NCBI GenBank assembly: GCA_030533085.1
Contig: JAUNJZ010000016.1
Coordinates: 1 to 54,732, forward strand
Direction: 5' to 3'
DNA from: Synergistaceae bacterium
GTDB taxonomy: Bacteria > Synergistota > Synergistia > Synergistales > Synergistaceae
DNA: 54,732 bases
Below the pieces are notes generated by a model. The model was not told the origin of the DNA, did no database searches, and saw nothing but the letters and a program-made list of their open reading frames with translations. Numbering within the stretch: the stretch's first letter is position 1; the number at the start of each line of letters is the position of its first letter. The position numbers and the translations under genes are program-made. Shown here piece after piece: positions 7,760-17,284 of this stretch.

Positions 7760-9286
7760 ATGGCAAAAGAAAAGAAAGCACCATCGCTGGCTCTGTCGCT
7801 TCTGGTTTTCCTTGCGGTAGCGGTCATGATCCTTCTCGGTGTGCTCGTTTACGGCACCGACGTTCACATCATCCTCATCCTCGGCGCGATACTTGCCGGA
7901 GTCGTTGGGGTAACGGTACTTGGCTATCAGTATGACGAAATTGAAAAGGGAATTATCGACGGCATCATGGTCGGTATGCAGGCCTGCCTCATCCTCTATA
8001 CAGTCGGCCCGCTCGTCGGCTCCTGGATCAGCAGCGGAGTCGTTCCCAGCATGATTTACTACGGGCTGTCGATACTCTCGCCCTCTATCTTCCTATTCGC
8101 CACGCTCATCATCTGCTCGGTCGTCGCTCTGGCCACCGGCACATCATGGGGAACCTCCGGCACGGTCGGCATCGCCCTTCTCGGCATAGCGCTCGGCCTT
8201 GGCATCCCCGCTCCGCTGACGGCCGGCGTAATCATCTCCGGAGCCTACTTCGGAGACAAGATGTCGCCGCTCTCCGACACGACGAACCTCGCCCCCGCCG
8301 TCTCCGGCACGGACCTTTTCCAGCATATCCGCGCGATGGTCTGGACGACCGGGCCGACATATGTCATCGTGATCGCCATCACTCTCTTCCTCGGCTTCGG
8401 CTATGCGGGCGGGGAGCTTGACACCACGAAAATCGCGGCTTTGCAGGATATGTTCCAGAAGGAATTCTGGATCAGCCCCATTTCCCTCATCGCCCCGCTG
8501 GCGGTCATCGTTCTCTCCGCCATGCGCAAGCCCGCTCTTCCCTCGCTCTGGGCCGGTATCTTCATCGCCGTCATATTCCAGTTTGTAGAGGGGATCAACT
8601 TCGGCACGATTCTCGACGTTATGCAGAACGGCTACGCGCCGGCGCTTTCAGCCGAGATAGCCGGAGCGGCGGAGGATCCCGCGGCTCTCGCGGCCCTTCT
8701 CTCGCAGCACGCCATCAATTACGCTCCTGAAATAGCCCTCGAAGCGGCGAACGACGTCGTCTCCCTGATGGAGCGCGGCGGCCTGCAGTCGATGAACTGG
8801 ACGATATCCCTCATCCTCTGCGCCTTCACCTTCGGCTCAGTCATGAATGTATGCGGCTACCTCAAGGTCATCCTTGAAGCCATCATGAAGCCGGTCAGAA
8901 GCATCGGCGGACTTGTCATGGCGGTCATAGCCTCCTGCCTTGTCTGCGACATCTTCCTCGGCGACCAGTATCTCTCAATAGCGATGCCCGGTACGATGTT
9001 CAAGGACACCTTCGACGCGAAGGGGCTCCACCCGAGGATGCTCTCCCGCTCGCTGGAAGACTGCGGAACGCTCGTCTCCGTGCTTATCCCGTGGAACACC
9101 TGCGGAGCCTATCACGCCGGAATCTTCGACATTCCGACGCTGGCCTACGCTCCCTACGCATTCCTGAACTACCTGAACCCGATAGTCGCGATCGTCATGA
9201 CCTACCTGGGTATCGGTATCTTCTGGAAGGGTAAGGACGGCGAGCCTGTAAGGGGCGGAAGAACACGTCCCGCCAATCTGGCGTAA
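7760..9286 (+). CDS. NhaC-family Na+/H+ antiporter
   Basis: 508-residue, roughly 12-helix inner-membrane protein. The central motif GTSWGTSGTVGIALLGIALG, followed by GAYFGDKMSPLSDTTNLAP, identifies the NhaC/ArsB-like ion transporter group. The C-terminal part has EDCGTLVSVLIPWNTCGAY, again typical. It exchanges Na+ for H+, or in some relatives malate/lactate with ions. Start at ATG 7760, with AAAGGGGAG upstream. The nearby Na+-pumping methylmalonyl-CoA decarboxylase makes a role in Na+ circulation plausible, but the two are not in one operon. Confidence 0.88.
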   Translation: MAKEKKAPSLALSLLVFLAVAVMILLGVLVYGTDVHIILILGAILAGVVGVTVLGYQYDEIEKGIIDGIMVGMQACLILYTVGPLVGSWISSGVVPSMIYYGLSILSPSIFLFATLIICSVVALATGTSWGTSGTVGIALLGIALGLGIPAPLTAGVIISGAYFGDKMSPLSDTTNLAPAVSGTDLFQHIRAMVWTTGPTYVIVIAITLFLGFGYAGGELDTTKIAALQDMFQKEFWISPISLIAPLAVIVLSAMRKPALPSLWAGIFIAVIFQFVEGINFGTILDVMQNGYAPALSAEIAGAAEDPAALAALLSQHAINYAPEIALEAANDVVSLMERGGLQSMNWTISLILCAFTFGSVMNVCGYLKVILEAIMKPVRSIGGLVMAVIASCLVCDIFLGDQYLSIAMPGTMFKDTFDAKGLHPRMLSRSLEDCGTLVSVLIPWNTCGAYHAGIFDIPTLAYAPYAFLNYLNPIVAIVMTYLGIGIFWKGKDGEPVRGGRTRPANLA

Positions 9287-9305
9287 GACGAAAGGACGCG
9301 GCTGA

Positions 9306-9776
9306 TTGGCTGTACTTGAACCGCTGGAAAGCCTTCTGGTCTCGAAGTCCGGCAAGGAGTCTCAGAGATGGAAAAGCGTCGCCTTTGTGCTGATTGCCGC
9401 TTACCTCTTCACAACGGCGGGCTGGCAGCTCCGGCACGACGGAGTGACTCAGAAGGCTTTACTGAATCTGCTGCTGGGCGCTTGCAGCCTTGTAGTGATA
9501 AAGTATGAAAAGAGGGTATATGTATCGCCTCAGGGATTTGTAAAGGAGACGCATACATGGTTCTCTCACCATCGTGAGCTTCTGCCGTGGTCGGAGATAC
9601 GCCACGTGACGCTTATGATAAAGGGCGGGACGCTGATAGCCTTTCTCGAAAAGGATTCGCTGGGCTGGAAGCTCCTGTTCGACAGAAATGAAATGGCGGC
9701 GCTTGACGGGATAGTTAAAAAGTACGCCCCAAGAGTTCCGCTGAAAATCAGAAATGATATGAACTCCCGCTTCTGA
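9306..9776 (+). CDS. Small membrane protein with a PH-like domain, function unknown
   Basis: 156 residues. Two close hydrophobic segments (about 24-40 and 52-66) are followed by a soluble part (KRVYVSPQGFVKET ... LPWSEIRHVTLMIKGG ... LIAFLEKD) with the strand pattern and W-SEI signature of bacterial PH-domain/YdbT-like membrane proteins. Begins at TTG 9306, 19 bases after nhaC, with AAAGGA upstream, so it is probably co-transcribed with the antiporter. No catalytic motif is visible. Confidence 0.65.
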   Translation: MAVLEPLESLLVSKSGKESQRWKSVAFVLIAAYLFTTAGWQLRHDGVTQKALLNLLLGACSLVVIKYEKRVYVSPQGFVKETHTWFSHHRELLPWSEIRHVTLMIKGGTLIAFLEKDSLGWKLLFDRNEMAALDGIVKKYAPRVPLKIRNDMNSRF

Positions 9777-9801
9777 ACGGAGCCGGGAAGTTAAAAGGCA
9801 A

Positions 9802-9845
9802 AAAGAGACCGCCGAAAGAATTTTTCCGGCGGCTTCTTTTTTTTA
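9802..9845. terminator. Bidirectional terminator
   Basis: CCGCCG and CGGCGG arms flank an A/T-rich loop, followed by a long T run. It sits between two convergent genes and can serve both. Confidence 0.8.
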
Positions 9846-9861
9846 TTGACGCGGCTGGGAA

Positions 9862-10575
9862 TCAGTTTTTCTTCAGCCAGGGGGCCACAGCCCTGCGCGG
9901 GATTTCAAACTCCGGGCTGCCTGCAGCTCCGGGGGCCACTTCATATTTGTCGAAGCAGATGACGATATTTCCCTTATCGTTGACGAAGAAGTTCTGATTC
10001 GGCTTTATCGACGAAAAGCCGCCGGAATCCTGCGGCGCTATCCAGAAGGGGCCTTCTCCCTTCTTGTTGAGCCGGCGCATCTCGCCTCTGATGTAATCGC
10101 TGATGATCTTCACATAATCGGCCTTGCCGTTGAAAAAGGAGGAAAGCTCCACAGGCAGTCCCGTCTTTTTGTCGAAATTGTAGAATGTGTGAGTCGTTGA
10201 CGACGAACCTACGATAGTCAGCTCGTAGAGGTCTACCGTCAGCAGCTTTTCATTGTCAACGCGAACGTCATAGCTGAGCGTCACGCCGAGATGTCCTCCA
10301 TCAGCCATCTTGTCGTTCATCATCTCGCCGACCTCCGCCTCGTATTGAGCCGCCGTCTTTCTCCCCCTCGCCATAAGCGAGTCGTTCAGCTCGCGCTGAT
10401 AGTCGTCGATTGCAAGCCCCGTGAATATCGGCGTTACGATTTTCGCCTCGTAATTGCCGAACTTCGACTCGTAGACGCTGAATGTCGATACCTTTACGTC
10501 GATTTCGCCAGCGCAGGCCGTTCCCGCAAGCATCAAAGCGAGCGAGAGGGCGGCCGCGCCCCTGAAAAATTTCAT
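9862..10575 (-). CDS. DUF3298/RsiV-like periplasmic protein
   Basis: 237 residues with a clear signal peptide (KFFRGAAALSLALMLAGTACA, cleavage near 22). The rest has the DUF4163-DUF3298 pattern: KVSTFSVYESKFGNYEAKIVTP with multi-strand core, and the C-terminal signature VICFDKYEVAPGAAGSPEFEIP that marks DUF3298 in RsiV and PdaC relatives. In RsiV the domain binds lysozyme and related ligands. No sigma factor is next to this gene, so a free-standing periplasmic role is more likely. Its start is 15 bases after the flavoprotein stop, so the two are probably one transcript. Confidence 0.72.
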   Translation of the reverse strand: MKFFRGAAALSLALMLAGTACAGEIDVKVSTFSVYESKFGNYEAKIVTPIFTGLAIDDYQRELNDSLMARGRKTAAQYEAEVGEMMNDKMADGGHLGVTLSYDVRVDNEKLLTVDLYELTIVGSSSTTHTFYNFDKKTGLPVELSSFFNGKADYVKIISDYIRGEMRRLNKKGEGPFWIAPQDSGGFSSIKPNQNFFVNDKGNIVICFDKYEVAPGAAGSPEFEIPRRAVAPWLKKN

Positions 10576-10590
10576 CTTTTCCGCATCCTC

Positions 10591-11790
10591 CTATTCGCGC
10601 ACCGCGGCGGCCATATTTCTGCCAAGCTCGCGGCACAGCTCAAGGTCTGCCTCCGTCGGAGAGGATTTTACCTCGATGTTCGGCTCGACCATCTTCCAGT
10701 CGCCCCCCTGCTCCGCGAATACCCGCAGCTCCGAGAGCGCCCCCTTGCTCCAGCTGTAGGAGCCGCATATGCCGAGCGCGCGGTTCTTCATCATCTTGTT
10801 TTTCAGGGCGCGGCAGAGCGTCGCCATCGGCGGATAAAGCTCCGTGTTGTAAGTGCAGCTTCCCAGCACGAGGCCGCGGTACTTCCAGATGTCGCGCACT
10901 ATATATGAGAGATTCGAGCGGGAGGCGTCGTGAACTATAACGTCCTTTATGCCGGCCTCGCAGGCGGCGCGGGCTATAGCGTCCGTCATAAGCTTCGTGT
11001 TTCCGTACATCGAGCCGTAGACGACCACGATGCCCTCATCGGTGACGTGGCTGCTCCATTTGTCGTAGAGATCCACCACGCGCATGGGATCTGAACGGAG
11101 GATAGGACCGTGAGCCGGGCATATTATCTCCGGAGAAAGGGCGCGTACCTTCGCTATAGCCTTCTGCGTCGGGGCGGAGTAGCGCCCTACGATGTTCGCG
11201 AAGTAGCGCAGCGTCTCATCCTCATAGAGAGACATGTCAAGCTCGTCGTCGAAGATGCCCCCTTCGAGGGCGCAGAAGCCGCCGAATGCGTCCGTAGAGA
11301 AGAGAACCTTTTCAGTCGTGTCGTAGGCGACCATGCTCTCCGGCCAATGCACCATCGGTATTCCGGCAAAGACCAGCTTATGGCGTCCGAGGTCGAGAGT
11401 ATCCCCCTCTTTTACCTCTATCAGCCCCTCCGTGATTCCGTAGAAGGCCTCCAGCATCTCAATAGTTTTTTTGTTTCCCACTATCTTCATCTCAGGGTAG
11501 AGCCTGCGCATGATACTCACCGAGCCGGAGTGATCCGGCTCCATGTGGTTGACGACAAGGTAATCGACCCCGCCTCCGTCCTGCGTTATCGACACAAGAC
11601 GCTCCATGTAATCCGAAAGTTTATCCCCCTTTATAGTATCTATAACGGCCCTCTTTTCATCGTTGATAAAATAGGCGTTGTACGCCACCCCGCGCGGAAG
11701 CTCCCAAAGCCCCTCGAAAAGATCCGTCTCGCGGTCGTTGCCGCCTATCCAGAAGATTGAATCTGTTATCTTTATTGCCTGCTGCATCAT
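10591..11790 (-). CDS. fprA: A-type flavoprotein (flavodiiron O2/NO reductase)
   Basis: 399 residues from ATG 11790, which follows GGGGAGG at a 10-base spacing. The N-terminal metallo-beta-lactamase domain carries the diiron ligands in NHMEPDHSG (His82, Glu84, Asp86, His87). Later ligands lie in FSTDAFGGF and CPAHGPI. The C-terminal flavodoxin domain has the FMN loop VYGSMYGNT. The enzyme reduces O2 to water (or NO to N2O) with electrons from ferredoxin, rubredoxin or F420-like donors. In an anaerobe it is a detoxification enzyme. No rubredoxin is fused or adjacent. Confidence 0.93.
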   Translation of the reverse strand: MMQQAIKITDSIFWIGGNDRETDLFEGLWELPRGVAYNAYFINDEKRAVIDTIKGDKLSDYMERLVSITQDGGGVDYLVVNHMEPDHSGSVSIMRRLYPEMKIVGNKKTIEMLEAFYGITEGLIEVKEGDTLDLGRHKLVFAGIPMVHWPESMVAYDTTEKVLFSTDAFGGFCALEGGIFDDELDMSLYEDETLRYFANIVGRYSAPTQKAIAKVRALSPEIICPAHGPILRSDPMRVVDLYDKWSSHVTDEGIVVVYGSMYGNTKLMTDAIARAACEAGIKDVIVHDASRSNLSYIVRDIWKYRGLVLGSCTYNTELYPPMATLCRALKNKMMKNRALGICGSYSWSKGALSELRVFAEQGGDWKMVEPNIEVKSSPTEADLELCRELGRNMAAAVRE

Positions 11791-12023
11791 ATTATTTATT
11801 CCTCCCCGCAAGGTTTTTACGATAGATATTATATAACAATCGATTCAATCCGCGTGTTTTTTCAAAAAATTCACGCGCCGCTCAGCTCCCGCGAAAGAAA
11901 TATAGTACAATGTGATATTAGATAAGGCCTCTGACGCGCGAAAGAGTAAAAGTGCCTGCTTTGCCGCCGTTTCGCCTTAATAAAAAAAGAATGACTGACT
12001 TGTCTGAAACTTATGCTCAAATG

Positions 12024-12052
12024 TTGCAATTTTAGCGGAGTTGGTCAATAAT
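12024..12052 (+). promoter_or_regulatory. Possible promoter of the propionate module
   Basis: TTGCAA at 12024-12029, 17-base spacer, AATAAT at 12047-12052. The stretch 11791-12141 has no gene. Its leader portion holds two short hairpins, GTAGA/TCTAC and GGTCAT/ATGACC, just before AAGGAGG. I see no cobalamin riboswitch there. Confidence 0.4.
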
Positions 12053-12141
12053 AATAGCGTGTGGTTTTTTGTAGAAATCTACGAGTGTGCAGACGGTCAT
12101 TTTTACGATGACCCCAAAAGTTTCGCAAGGAGGCGGAGTAA

Positions 12142-13821
12142 TTGTTCGAACCAACACAGCTCCAGGAAGTAGCGGAAGGCAAGAAGGTCTACGACGCGGC
12201 GGTTGAGAAAGCGCTCGTCAAAGGGCCGGAGAGAAAAGAAAACTTCACCACGGGCGGCGGTATCCCCCTGAAAAGGACATACACGCCGGAAGACGTAAAC
12301 GGCGTGGACTACGCTAAAGACCTCGGTTTCCCCGGTCTTTATCCCTACACGCGCGGCGTCCAGCCCACGATGTACAGAGGCCGTTTCTGGACGATGCGCC
12401 AGTACGCGGGCTTTGCCACGGCGGAGGATTCCAACAAGCGTTACCGTTATCTGCTCAGTCAGGGAACGACGGGACTTTCAGTCGCCTTCGACCTGCCCAC
12501 GCAGATCGGTTATGACTCGGACGACCCGATGGCCATAGGAGAATGCGGCAAGGTCGGCGTCGCGATCGACAGCCTTGCGGACGCTGAGATACTTTTCGGC
12601 GGCATTCCCCTTGACAAAGTCTCGACCTCGATGACGATCAACGCGCCGGCTTCCGTGCTGCTCTCGATGTACATAGCAGTCGCGGAGAAGCAGGGCGTCC
12701 CGATGAGCGCTCTTTCGGGAACGATCCAGAACGATATCCTCAAGGAATACATTGCGCGCGGCACATATATCTTCCCGCCGAAGCCGTCAATGCGCCTGAT
12801 TACGGATATCTTTGATTTCTGCTCGAAGAACATTCCAAAGTGGAACACCATTTCCATCTCCGGCTATCATATCCGTGAAGCCGGCTCCACAGCCATTCAG
12901 GAAGTCGCCTTCACCCTCGCGGACGGCATCGCCTACATCGAGGCGGCCATCAAGGCGGGACAGGATCCGAACGTATTCGGCAAGCGCCTCTCCTTCTTCT
13001 TCAACGCTCACAACGATTTCATCGAAGAGGTAGCGAAGTTCCGCGCAGCCCGCAAGGTCTGGTCGAAGATAATGAAGGAGCGCTTCGGCGTCACCAACAC
13101 AGGCGCACAGATGCTCCGCTTCCACACCCAGACGGCAGGCTGCACCCTTACGGCGCAGCAGGCGGAGAACAACATCGTCCGCGTCGCCATTCAGACGATG
13201 GCGGCGGTCTGCGGCGGCACCCAGTCGCTGCACACCAACAGCCTTGACGAAGCGCTCGCTCTGCCGACGGACAAGAGCGTCCGCATCGCCCTCCGCACCC
13301 AGCAGATAGTCGCCTACGAGTCGGGCGTGACGAACGTCGTCGACCCGCTCGCCGGAAGCTACGCCATCGAATCCCTTACCAAAGAGATCGAAGAGGGCGC
13401 GTGGGAGTACATCAAGAAGATCGACGAGCTCGGCGGCATGATGACGGCCATCGAAAAGGGCTACCCGCAGAAGAACATTCAGGACGCGGCTTACCAGTAT
13501 CAGAAGTCGATAGAGTCCGGCGACCGCATCATCGTCGGCGTCAACAAGTTCCAGATTGACGAAGACATGTCCGAGCGCAAGCTCCTCAAGGTCGACGCCA
13601 GCGTTGGCGTGAACCAGATAAAGAAGCTCCGCGAGATGAAGGAAAACCGCGACAACGTCAAGGTAAAGGCGACCCTGGAAGCGATAGCGCAGGGTGCGAA
13701 GGGCGACGACAACCTTATGCCGCTCATTCTTGACGCTGTACACGCCTACGCGACAGAGGGCGAGATCTGCGGCGTGCTCCGCGAAGTATTCGGCGAGTAC
13801 AAAGAGAACGTGGTTCTTTAG
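12142..13821 (+). CDS. Methylmalonyl-CoA mutase, large (catalytic) subunit
   Basis: 559-residue TIM-barrel subunit that uses adenosylcobalamin to interconvert succinyl-CoA and (R)-methylmalonyl-CoA. Recognisable family stretches are [49 protein letters not shown], and [19 protein letters not shown]. The Tyr in PTMY is the position that selects methylmalonyl-CoA in characterised mutases, where isobutyryl-CoA mutase has Phe. The cobalamin domain is a separate gene immediately downstream, the split two-subunit form. Start is TTG 12142 with AAGGAGGCGG upstream. With the epimerase and decarboxylase it forms a succinate-to-propionate path. The MeaB-type chaperone is not in this window. Confidence 0.93.
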   Translation: MFEPTQLQEVAEGKKVYDAAVEKALVKGPERKENFTTGGGIPLKRTYTPEDVNGVDYAKDLGFPGLYPYTRGVQPTMYRGRFWTMRQYAGFATAEDSNKRYRYLLSQGTTGLSVAFDLPTQIGYDSDDPMAIGECGKVGVAIDSLADAEILFGGIPLDKVSTSMTINAPASVLLSMYIAVAEKQGVPMSALSGTIQNDILKEYIARGTYIFPPKPSMRLITDIFDFCSKNIPKWNTISISGYHIREAGSTAIQEVAFTLADGIAYIEAAIKAGQDPNVFGKRLSFFFNAHNDFIEEVAKFRAARKVWSKIMKERFGVTNTGAQMLRFHTQTAGCTLTAQQAENNIVRVAIQTMAAVCGGTQSLHTNSLDEALALPTDKSVRIALRTQQIVAYESGVTNVVDPLAGSYAIESLTKEIEEGAWEYIKKIDELGGMMTAIEKGYPQKNIQDAAYQYQKSIESGDRIIVGVNKFQIDEDMSERKLLKVDASVGVNQIKKLREMKENRDNVKVKATLEAIAQGAKGDDNLMPLILDAVHAYATEGEICGVLREVFGEYKENVVL

Positions 13822-13854
13822 AATCGCGAGCGCTTTTTTAAGGAGGAAGAAGAA

Positions 13855-14268
13855 ATGGACCGTAAAATTCGCGTAGTTGTTGCGAAACCAGGACTTGACG
13901 GCCACGACCGTGGCGCGAAGGTCATAGCGAGAGCTTTCAGAGACGCCGGCATGGAGGTCATCTACACAGGACTTCGCCAGACGCCGGAACAGATAGTTGC
14001 CACAGCGATTCAGGAAGACGCAGACGCCATCGGCATCAGCATTCTTTCGGGAGCGCATGAGTACTGCTTCAAAGCCATAATAGACCTTCTCAAAGAGAAG
14101 AACGCCGAAGACATCATCGTATTCGGCGGCGGCGTCATCCCCGAGACCGACTATCCGACGCTCCTCGGATTCGGAGCCGGAGCTATCTTCGGACCGGGAA
14201 CGCCCACAACAGAGACGATCGCGTGGCTCGAAAAGGCGGTAGCTGAAAAGAGAGCGAAAGAGGCGTAA
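13855..14268 (+). CDS. Methylmalonyl-CoA mutase, cobalamin-binding subunit
   Basis: 137 residues, one B12-binding Rossmann domain. [10 protein letters not shown] carries the DxHxxG motif, with His17 as lower axial ligand of cobalamin. [12 protein letters not shown] and [11 protein letters not shown] contact the nucleotide tail, as in the mutase C-terminal domain. It pairs with the large subunit 33 bases upstream. The ribosome site AAGGAGGAAG precedes the start. Confidence 0.94.
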   Translation: MDRKIRVVVAKPGLDGHDRGAKVIARAFRDAGMEVIYTGLRQTPEQIVATAIQEDADAIGISILSGAHEYCFKAIIDLLKEKNAEDIIVFGGGVIPETDYPTLLGFGAGAIFGPGTPTTETIAWLEKAVAEKRAKEA

Positions 14269-14274
14269 GTAAAA

Positions 14275-14679
14275 ATGGAAATTAAAAATGTAGACCATAT
14301 CGGAGTAGCGGTAAAGAGCATCGACGAAGCCCTTAAATTCTGGGAAGCGACGCTCGGCGTGAAATGCCATGGCGTTGAAGAGGTCGCGGAACAGAGGGTG
14401 AAGACCGCCTTCCTGCCCATCGACGACACGGAATTCGAGCTTCTTGAGGGAACGAGCGAGGACAGCCCCGTATCGAAATTCATCGAGAAGAACGGTCAGG
14501 GCATCCAGCATGTCGCCGTGAGAGTAGCCGACCTTGAAGCGGCGCTCGCCGAACTCAAGGAAAAGGGCGTCCGCCTGATAGACGAAAAGCCCCGCATCGG
14601 AGCGGGCGGAGCGAAGATCGCCTTCGTCCACCCCAAGGCAAGCGGCGGAGTGCTTCTCGAACTCTGCCAGCGCGACTAA
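14275..14679 (+). CDS. mce: Methylmalonyl-CoA epimerase
   Basis: 134-residue vicinal-oxygen-chelate protein (two beta-alpha-beta-beta-beta modules) that interconverts (R)- and (S)-methylmalonyl-CoA. VDHIGVAVKSIDEALKFWE gives metal ligand His8; the second half has GIQHVAVRV (His) and GVLLELCQ (Glu). Its start is 6 bases after the mutase small subunit stop, so the genes are translationally close. It supplies the S isomer to the decarboxylase encoded next. Confidence 0.95.
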   Translation: MEIKNVDHIGVAVKSIDEALKFWEATLGVKCHGVEEVAEQRVKTAFLPIDDTEFELLEGTSEDSPVSKFIEKNGQGIQHVAVRVADLEAALAELKEKGVRLIDEKPRIGAGGAKIAFVHPKASGGVLLELCQRD

Positions 14680-14695
14680 TCAGGGAAAAAGGCAT

Positions 14696-14715
14696 CCCGC
14701 GCCGCAAGGCGCGGG
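14696..14715 (+). other. GCAA-loop hairpin between epimerase and decarboxylase genes
   Basis: Perfect 8-bp stem CCCGCGCC/GGCGCGGG closed by a GCAA tetraloop. No T run follows, so it is more likely an mRNA-stabilising or processing element than a terminator. It separates the mutase/epimerase half from the decarboxylase half of the operon. Confidence 0.5.
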
Positions 14716-14824
14716 GCCTTGTACCATAGACTGTGAGACGTCGGACATTCGTCTCCCTTACAGCGCTGATCACGCGGGGAGACGGCGGCGGCTCATCCAA
14801 CAGATTATGAGGAGGTAAGAAGTA

Positions 14825-16384
14825 ATGGCGGACAAAACGATCGACGAACTGTGCGCTGCTCTCATCGAAAGACGTGAGAAAGCCGCGCTTGGCGGCGGTG
14901 AGAAGGCAATCGCCAAACAGCACGACAAAGGCAAAATGACCGCACGCGAGCGCATCGACGCAGTTCTTGACCCCGGAAGCTTCGTTGAGATCGACGAGTT
15001 TGTAGAGCACCGCTGCACCAACTTCGGGCTTGACAAAACGACGTTCCTCGGCGACGGCGTTGTTACCGGCTACGGTACGATAGACGGACGCATCGTCTAT
15101 GTATTCAGCCAGGATTTCACGGTCATGGGCGGCTCGCTTGGCGAAATGCACGCCAAAAAGATATGCAAGGTCCTTGACCTTGCACTGACGAACGGAGCCC
15201 CCTGCATCGGCATCAACGATTCAGGCGGAGCGCGTATCCAGGAGGCGGTAGACGCCCTCTCCGGCTACGGACAGATATTCTTCCGCAACGTCAAGGCCAG
15301 CGGCGTGATCCCGCAGTTCTCCATCATAGCGGGTCCCTGCGCGGGCGGAGCGGTCTACAGCCCCGCGCTGACAGACTTCATCTTCATGGTGGACAAAGTC
15401 GGCATCATGCACATCACCGGCCCGGCGGTCATCAAATCGGTGACGGGCGAAGACGTTACCTCCGAGCAGATAGGCGGAGCGCGCGCCCACAACGCGACAT
15501 CGGGCTGCGCCCACTTCTTTGCCGCCAGCGAAGCGGAATGCTACGCTCAGGTCCGCAAGGTCATGAGCTATCTTCCCAGCAACAACATGGAAGAGCCTCC
15601 CTTCATGGAGACGGGCGACGACCCTGCGCGCACAGACGCGGCTCTTCGCGAAATAGTCCCGACAAACCCCAACAGAGGCTACGACGTCCGCGACGTTATC
15701 AAAAAGGTCGTTGACAACGGAGATTTCTGCGAGGTTCAGGAGCTCTACGCCAAAAACATCGTCACAGGCTTCGCCAGAGTCGGCGGGCGCGTCATAGGCA
15801 TCATCGCCAACCAGGCCAAATTCATGGCCGGCTGCCTCGATATAGACGCCTCCGACAAGGCGAGCCGTCACATTCGCATCTGCGACGCATTCAACATTCC
15901 TATCGTAACCTTTGAAGACGTCCCCGGATACCTCCCCGGACTTAATCAGGAAATGGGCGGCATCATCCGCCACGGCGCGAAGCTCCTCTACGCCTACAGC
16001 GAAGCGACTGCCCCGAAAATCACCATCGTCATGCGCAAGGCATACGGCGGCTCCTATCTCGGCATGTGCAGCAAAGACCTCGGCGCTGACGTAGTCCTCG
16101 CCTGGCCGCAGGCTCAGATAGCCGTCATGGGCGCAGAAGGCGCTGCGAACATCATCTTCCGCAAAGAGATAGACGCGGCGGAAGACAAGACCGCGAAGCG
16201 CGCTGAAAAGATAGAGGAATACAAAGAATCCTTTGCCAACCCCTATCGCGCTGCGCAGCGCGGATTCGTCGATCGCGTGATACTTCCCGAAGAGACGCGC
16301 CCGGCCCTCTATCAGGCGCTGCTTATGACCGAGAGCAAGAGCGAGCTTCGCCCGAAACGCAAGCACGGCATACTGCCCAACTAA
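14825..16384 (+). CDS. mmdA: Methylmalonyl-CoA decarboxylase alpha subunit (carboxyltransferase)
   Basis: 519-residue carboxyltransferase with two crotonase-fold halves. It moves the carboxyl group of (S)-methylmalonyl-CoA to biotin on the carrier subunit, giving propionyl-CoA. Typical stretches are KMTARERIDAVLDPGSFVEID, GINDSGGARIQEAVDALSGYG, GPCAGGAVYSPALTDF, and in the second half VPGYLPGLNQEMGGIIRHGA and RKAYGGSYLGMCSKDLGAD. Start follows GAGGAGG. The delta, carrier and beta subunits follow in order, which separates this from propionyl-CoA carboxylase (no biotin carboxylase gene here). Confidence 0.94.
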   Translation: MADKTIDELCAALIERREKAALGGGEKAIAKQHDKGKMTARERIDAVLDPGSFVEIDEFVEHRCTNFGLDKTTFLGDGVVTGYGTIDGRIVYVFSQDFTVMGGSLGEMHAKKICKVLDLALTNGAPCIGINDSGGARIQEAVDALSGYGQIFFRNVKASGVIPQFSIIAGPCAGGAVYSPALTDFIFMVDKVGIMHITGPAVIKSVTGEDVTSEQIGGARAHNATSGCAHFFAASEAECYAQVRKVMSYLPSNNMEEPPFMETGDDPARTDAALREIVPTNPNRGYDVRDVIKKVVDNGDFCEVQELYAKNIVTGFARVGGRVIGIIANQAKFMAGCLDIDASDKASRHIRICDAFNIPIVTFEDVPGYLPGLNQEMGGIIRHGAKLLYAYSEATAPKITIVMRKAYGGSYLGMCSKDLGADVVLAWPQAQIAVMGAEGAANIIFRKEIDAAEDKTAKRAEKIEEYKESFANPYRAAQRGFVDRVILPEETRPALYQALLMTESKSELRPKRKHGILPN

Positions 16385-16402
16385 GGCGGGGGGAAGCCAG
16401 CT

Positions 16403-16801
16403 ATGACAGGATCAGCGATCAGTTCATATTTTGTAGGCGTCCCCGGAGGACTGATAATGTCCTTCATCGCCTTCAGCATAGTCTTCATCGTCATCATCGG
16501 CCTTATGCTGCTGATGATGGGAATGAAGCATATATGCGGAGCGATAGACAACATGGGCAAGGCGAAAAACGCCGCTCCGGCGGCGGCCAAGCCGGCCGCT
16601 CCCGCACCCGCGCCGGCTCCGGCAGCCGCACCGTCGCAGCAGGCCGCTGCGGCTGACGACGAGCTGCTCGCGGTGATATCCGCGGCCATAATGGCGGCCT
16701 GCGGCTCGGCTGCGCGCGTGGTCTCCTTCAGTCCGGTAAAGGCTCCCGCCTCTTCCGCATGGAAGAACGTGGGAAGGCTCCAGAATACAGAAGGCTGCTA
16801 A
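16403..16801 (+). CDS. mmdD: Methylmalonyl-CoA decarboxylase delta subunit (OadG-like)
   Basis: 132 residues: one N-terminal membrane helix (about 17-42), an Ala/Pro-rich linker (about 54-80) and a short C-terminal tail (SSAWKNVGRLQNTEGC) typical of MmdD/OadG. The subunit anchors the carboxyltransferase and biotin carrier to the membrane beta subunit and helps assembly. Begins 18 bases after mmdA. Confidence 0.88.
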   Translation: MTGSAISSYFVGVPGGLIMSFIAFSIVFIVIIGLMLLMMGMKHICGAIDNMGKAKNAAPAAAKPAAPAPAPAPAAAPSQQAAAADDELLAVISAAIMAACGSAARVVSFSPVKAPASSAWKNVGRLQNTEGC

Positions 16802-16840
16802 GCCTCTGACAACAACTAAATCTTAGGAGGTTTCTAACTT

Positions 16841-17245
16841 ATGTCACGCAAATACAGAGTTACGGTAAATGGAAAAGCATACGACGTAGATGTTGAAGAG
16901 ATGGGCGCAGGCGCGGCTCCTGCTCCTGTTGCGGCCCCCGCTCCCGTAGCGGCCCCGGCCCCTGTCGCGGCTCCCGCTCCGGCGCCGGCGGCAGCGCCCG
17001 CTCCCGCCCCGGCCGCTCCGGTTCCCGCAGGCGCCGGCGCGATCACAGCGCCGATGCCCGGCAAAGTCCTCAAGATCCTTGCCCCGCAGGGTTCGGCGGT
17101 AACGGCAGGACAGCTCGTCCTCATCCTCGAAGCCATGAAGATGGAAAACGAGATATTCACCACGGTAGCGGGGACGGTTTCACAGGTCTGCTGCAAAGAA
17201 GGAGATACGGTCAGCACCGGCGATACGCTCCTTGTAGTGGCATAA
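16841..17245 (+). CDS. mmdC: Methylmalonyl-CoA decarboxylase biotin carrier subunit
   Basis: 134 residues. A short N-terminal segment is followed by a long Ala-Pro repeat hinge (about 24-62) and a biotinyl domain with EAMKMEN, the biotinylated residue being Lys100. The flexible hinge lets biotin shuttle between the alpha subunit and the membrane beta subunit. The hinge DNA is made of near-repeats of a short GC-rich unit, so length variation between strains would not surprise. Confidence 0.95.
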   Translation: MSRKYRVTVNGKAYDVDVEEMGAGAAPAPVAAPAPVAAPAPVAAPAPAPAAAPAPAPAAPVPAGAGAITAPMPGKVLKILAPQGSAVTAGQLVLILEAMKMENEIFTTVAGTVSQVCCKEGDTVSTGDTLLVVA

Positions 17246-17284
17246 GTCTGCTCCGCGCAGTCATTTCCCAGGGAGGAAAACTGA

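Noticed and set aside
11791-12141. Cobalamin riboswitch before the B12-dependent mutase
   Set aside because: I looked for the conserved B12-box and the AGGGAA/GCC-ACTG landmarks and did not find them; only short hairpins are present.
12787-14631. 614-codon open frame on the minus strand
   Set aside because: Antisense to the mutase and epimerase genes; no recognisable domain or ribosome site.
14825-16384. Propionyl-CoA carboxylase beta subunit as an alternative to mmdA
   Set aside because: The following genes are the OadG-like, biotin carrier and Na+-pump beta subunits, and no biotin carboxylase is present.
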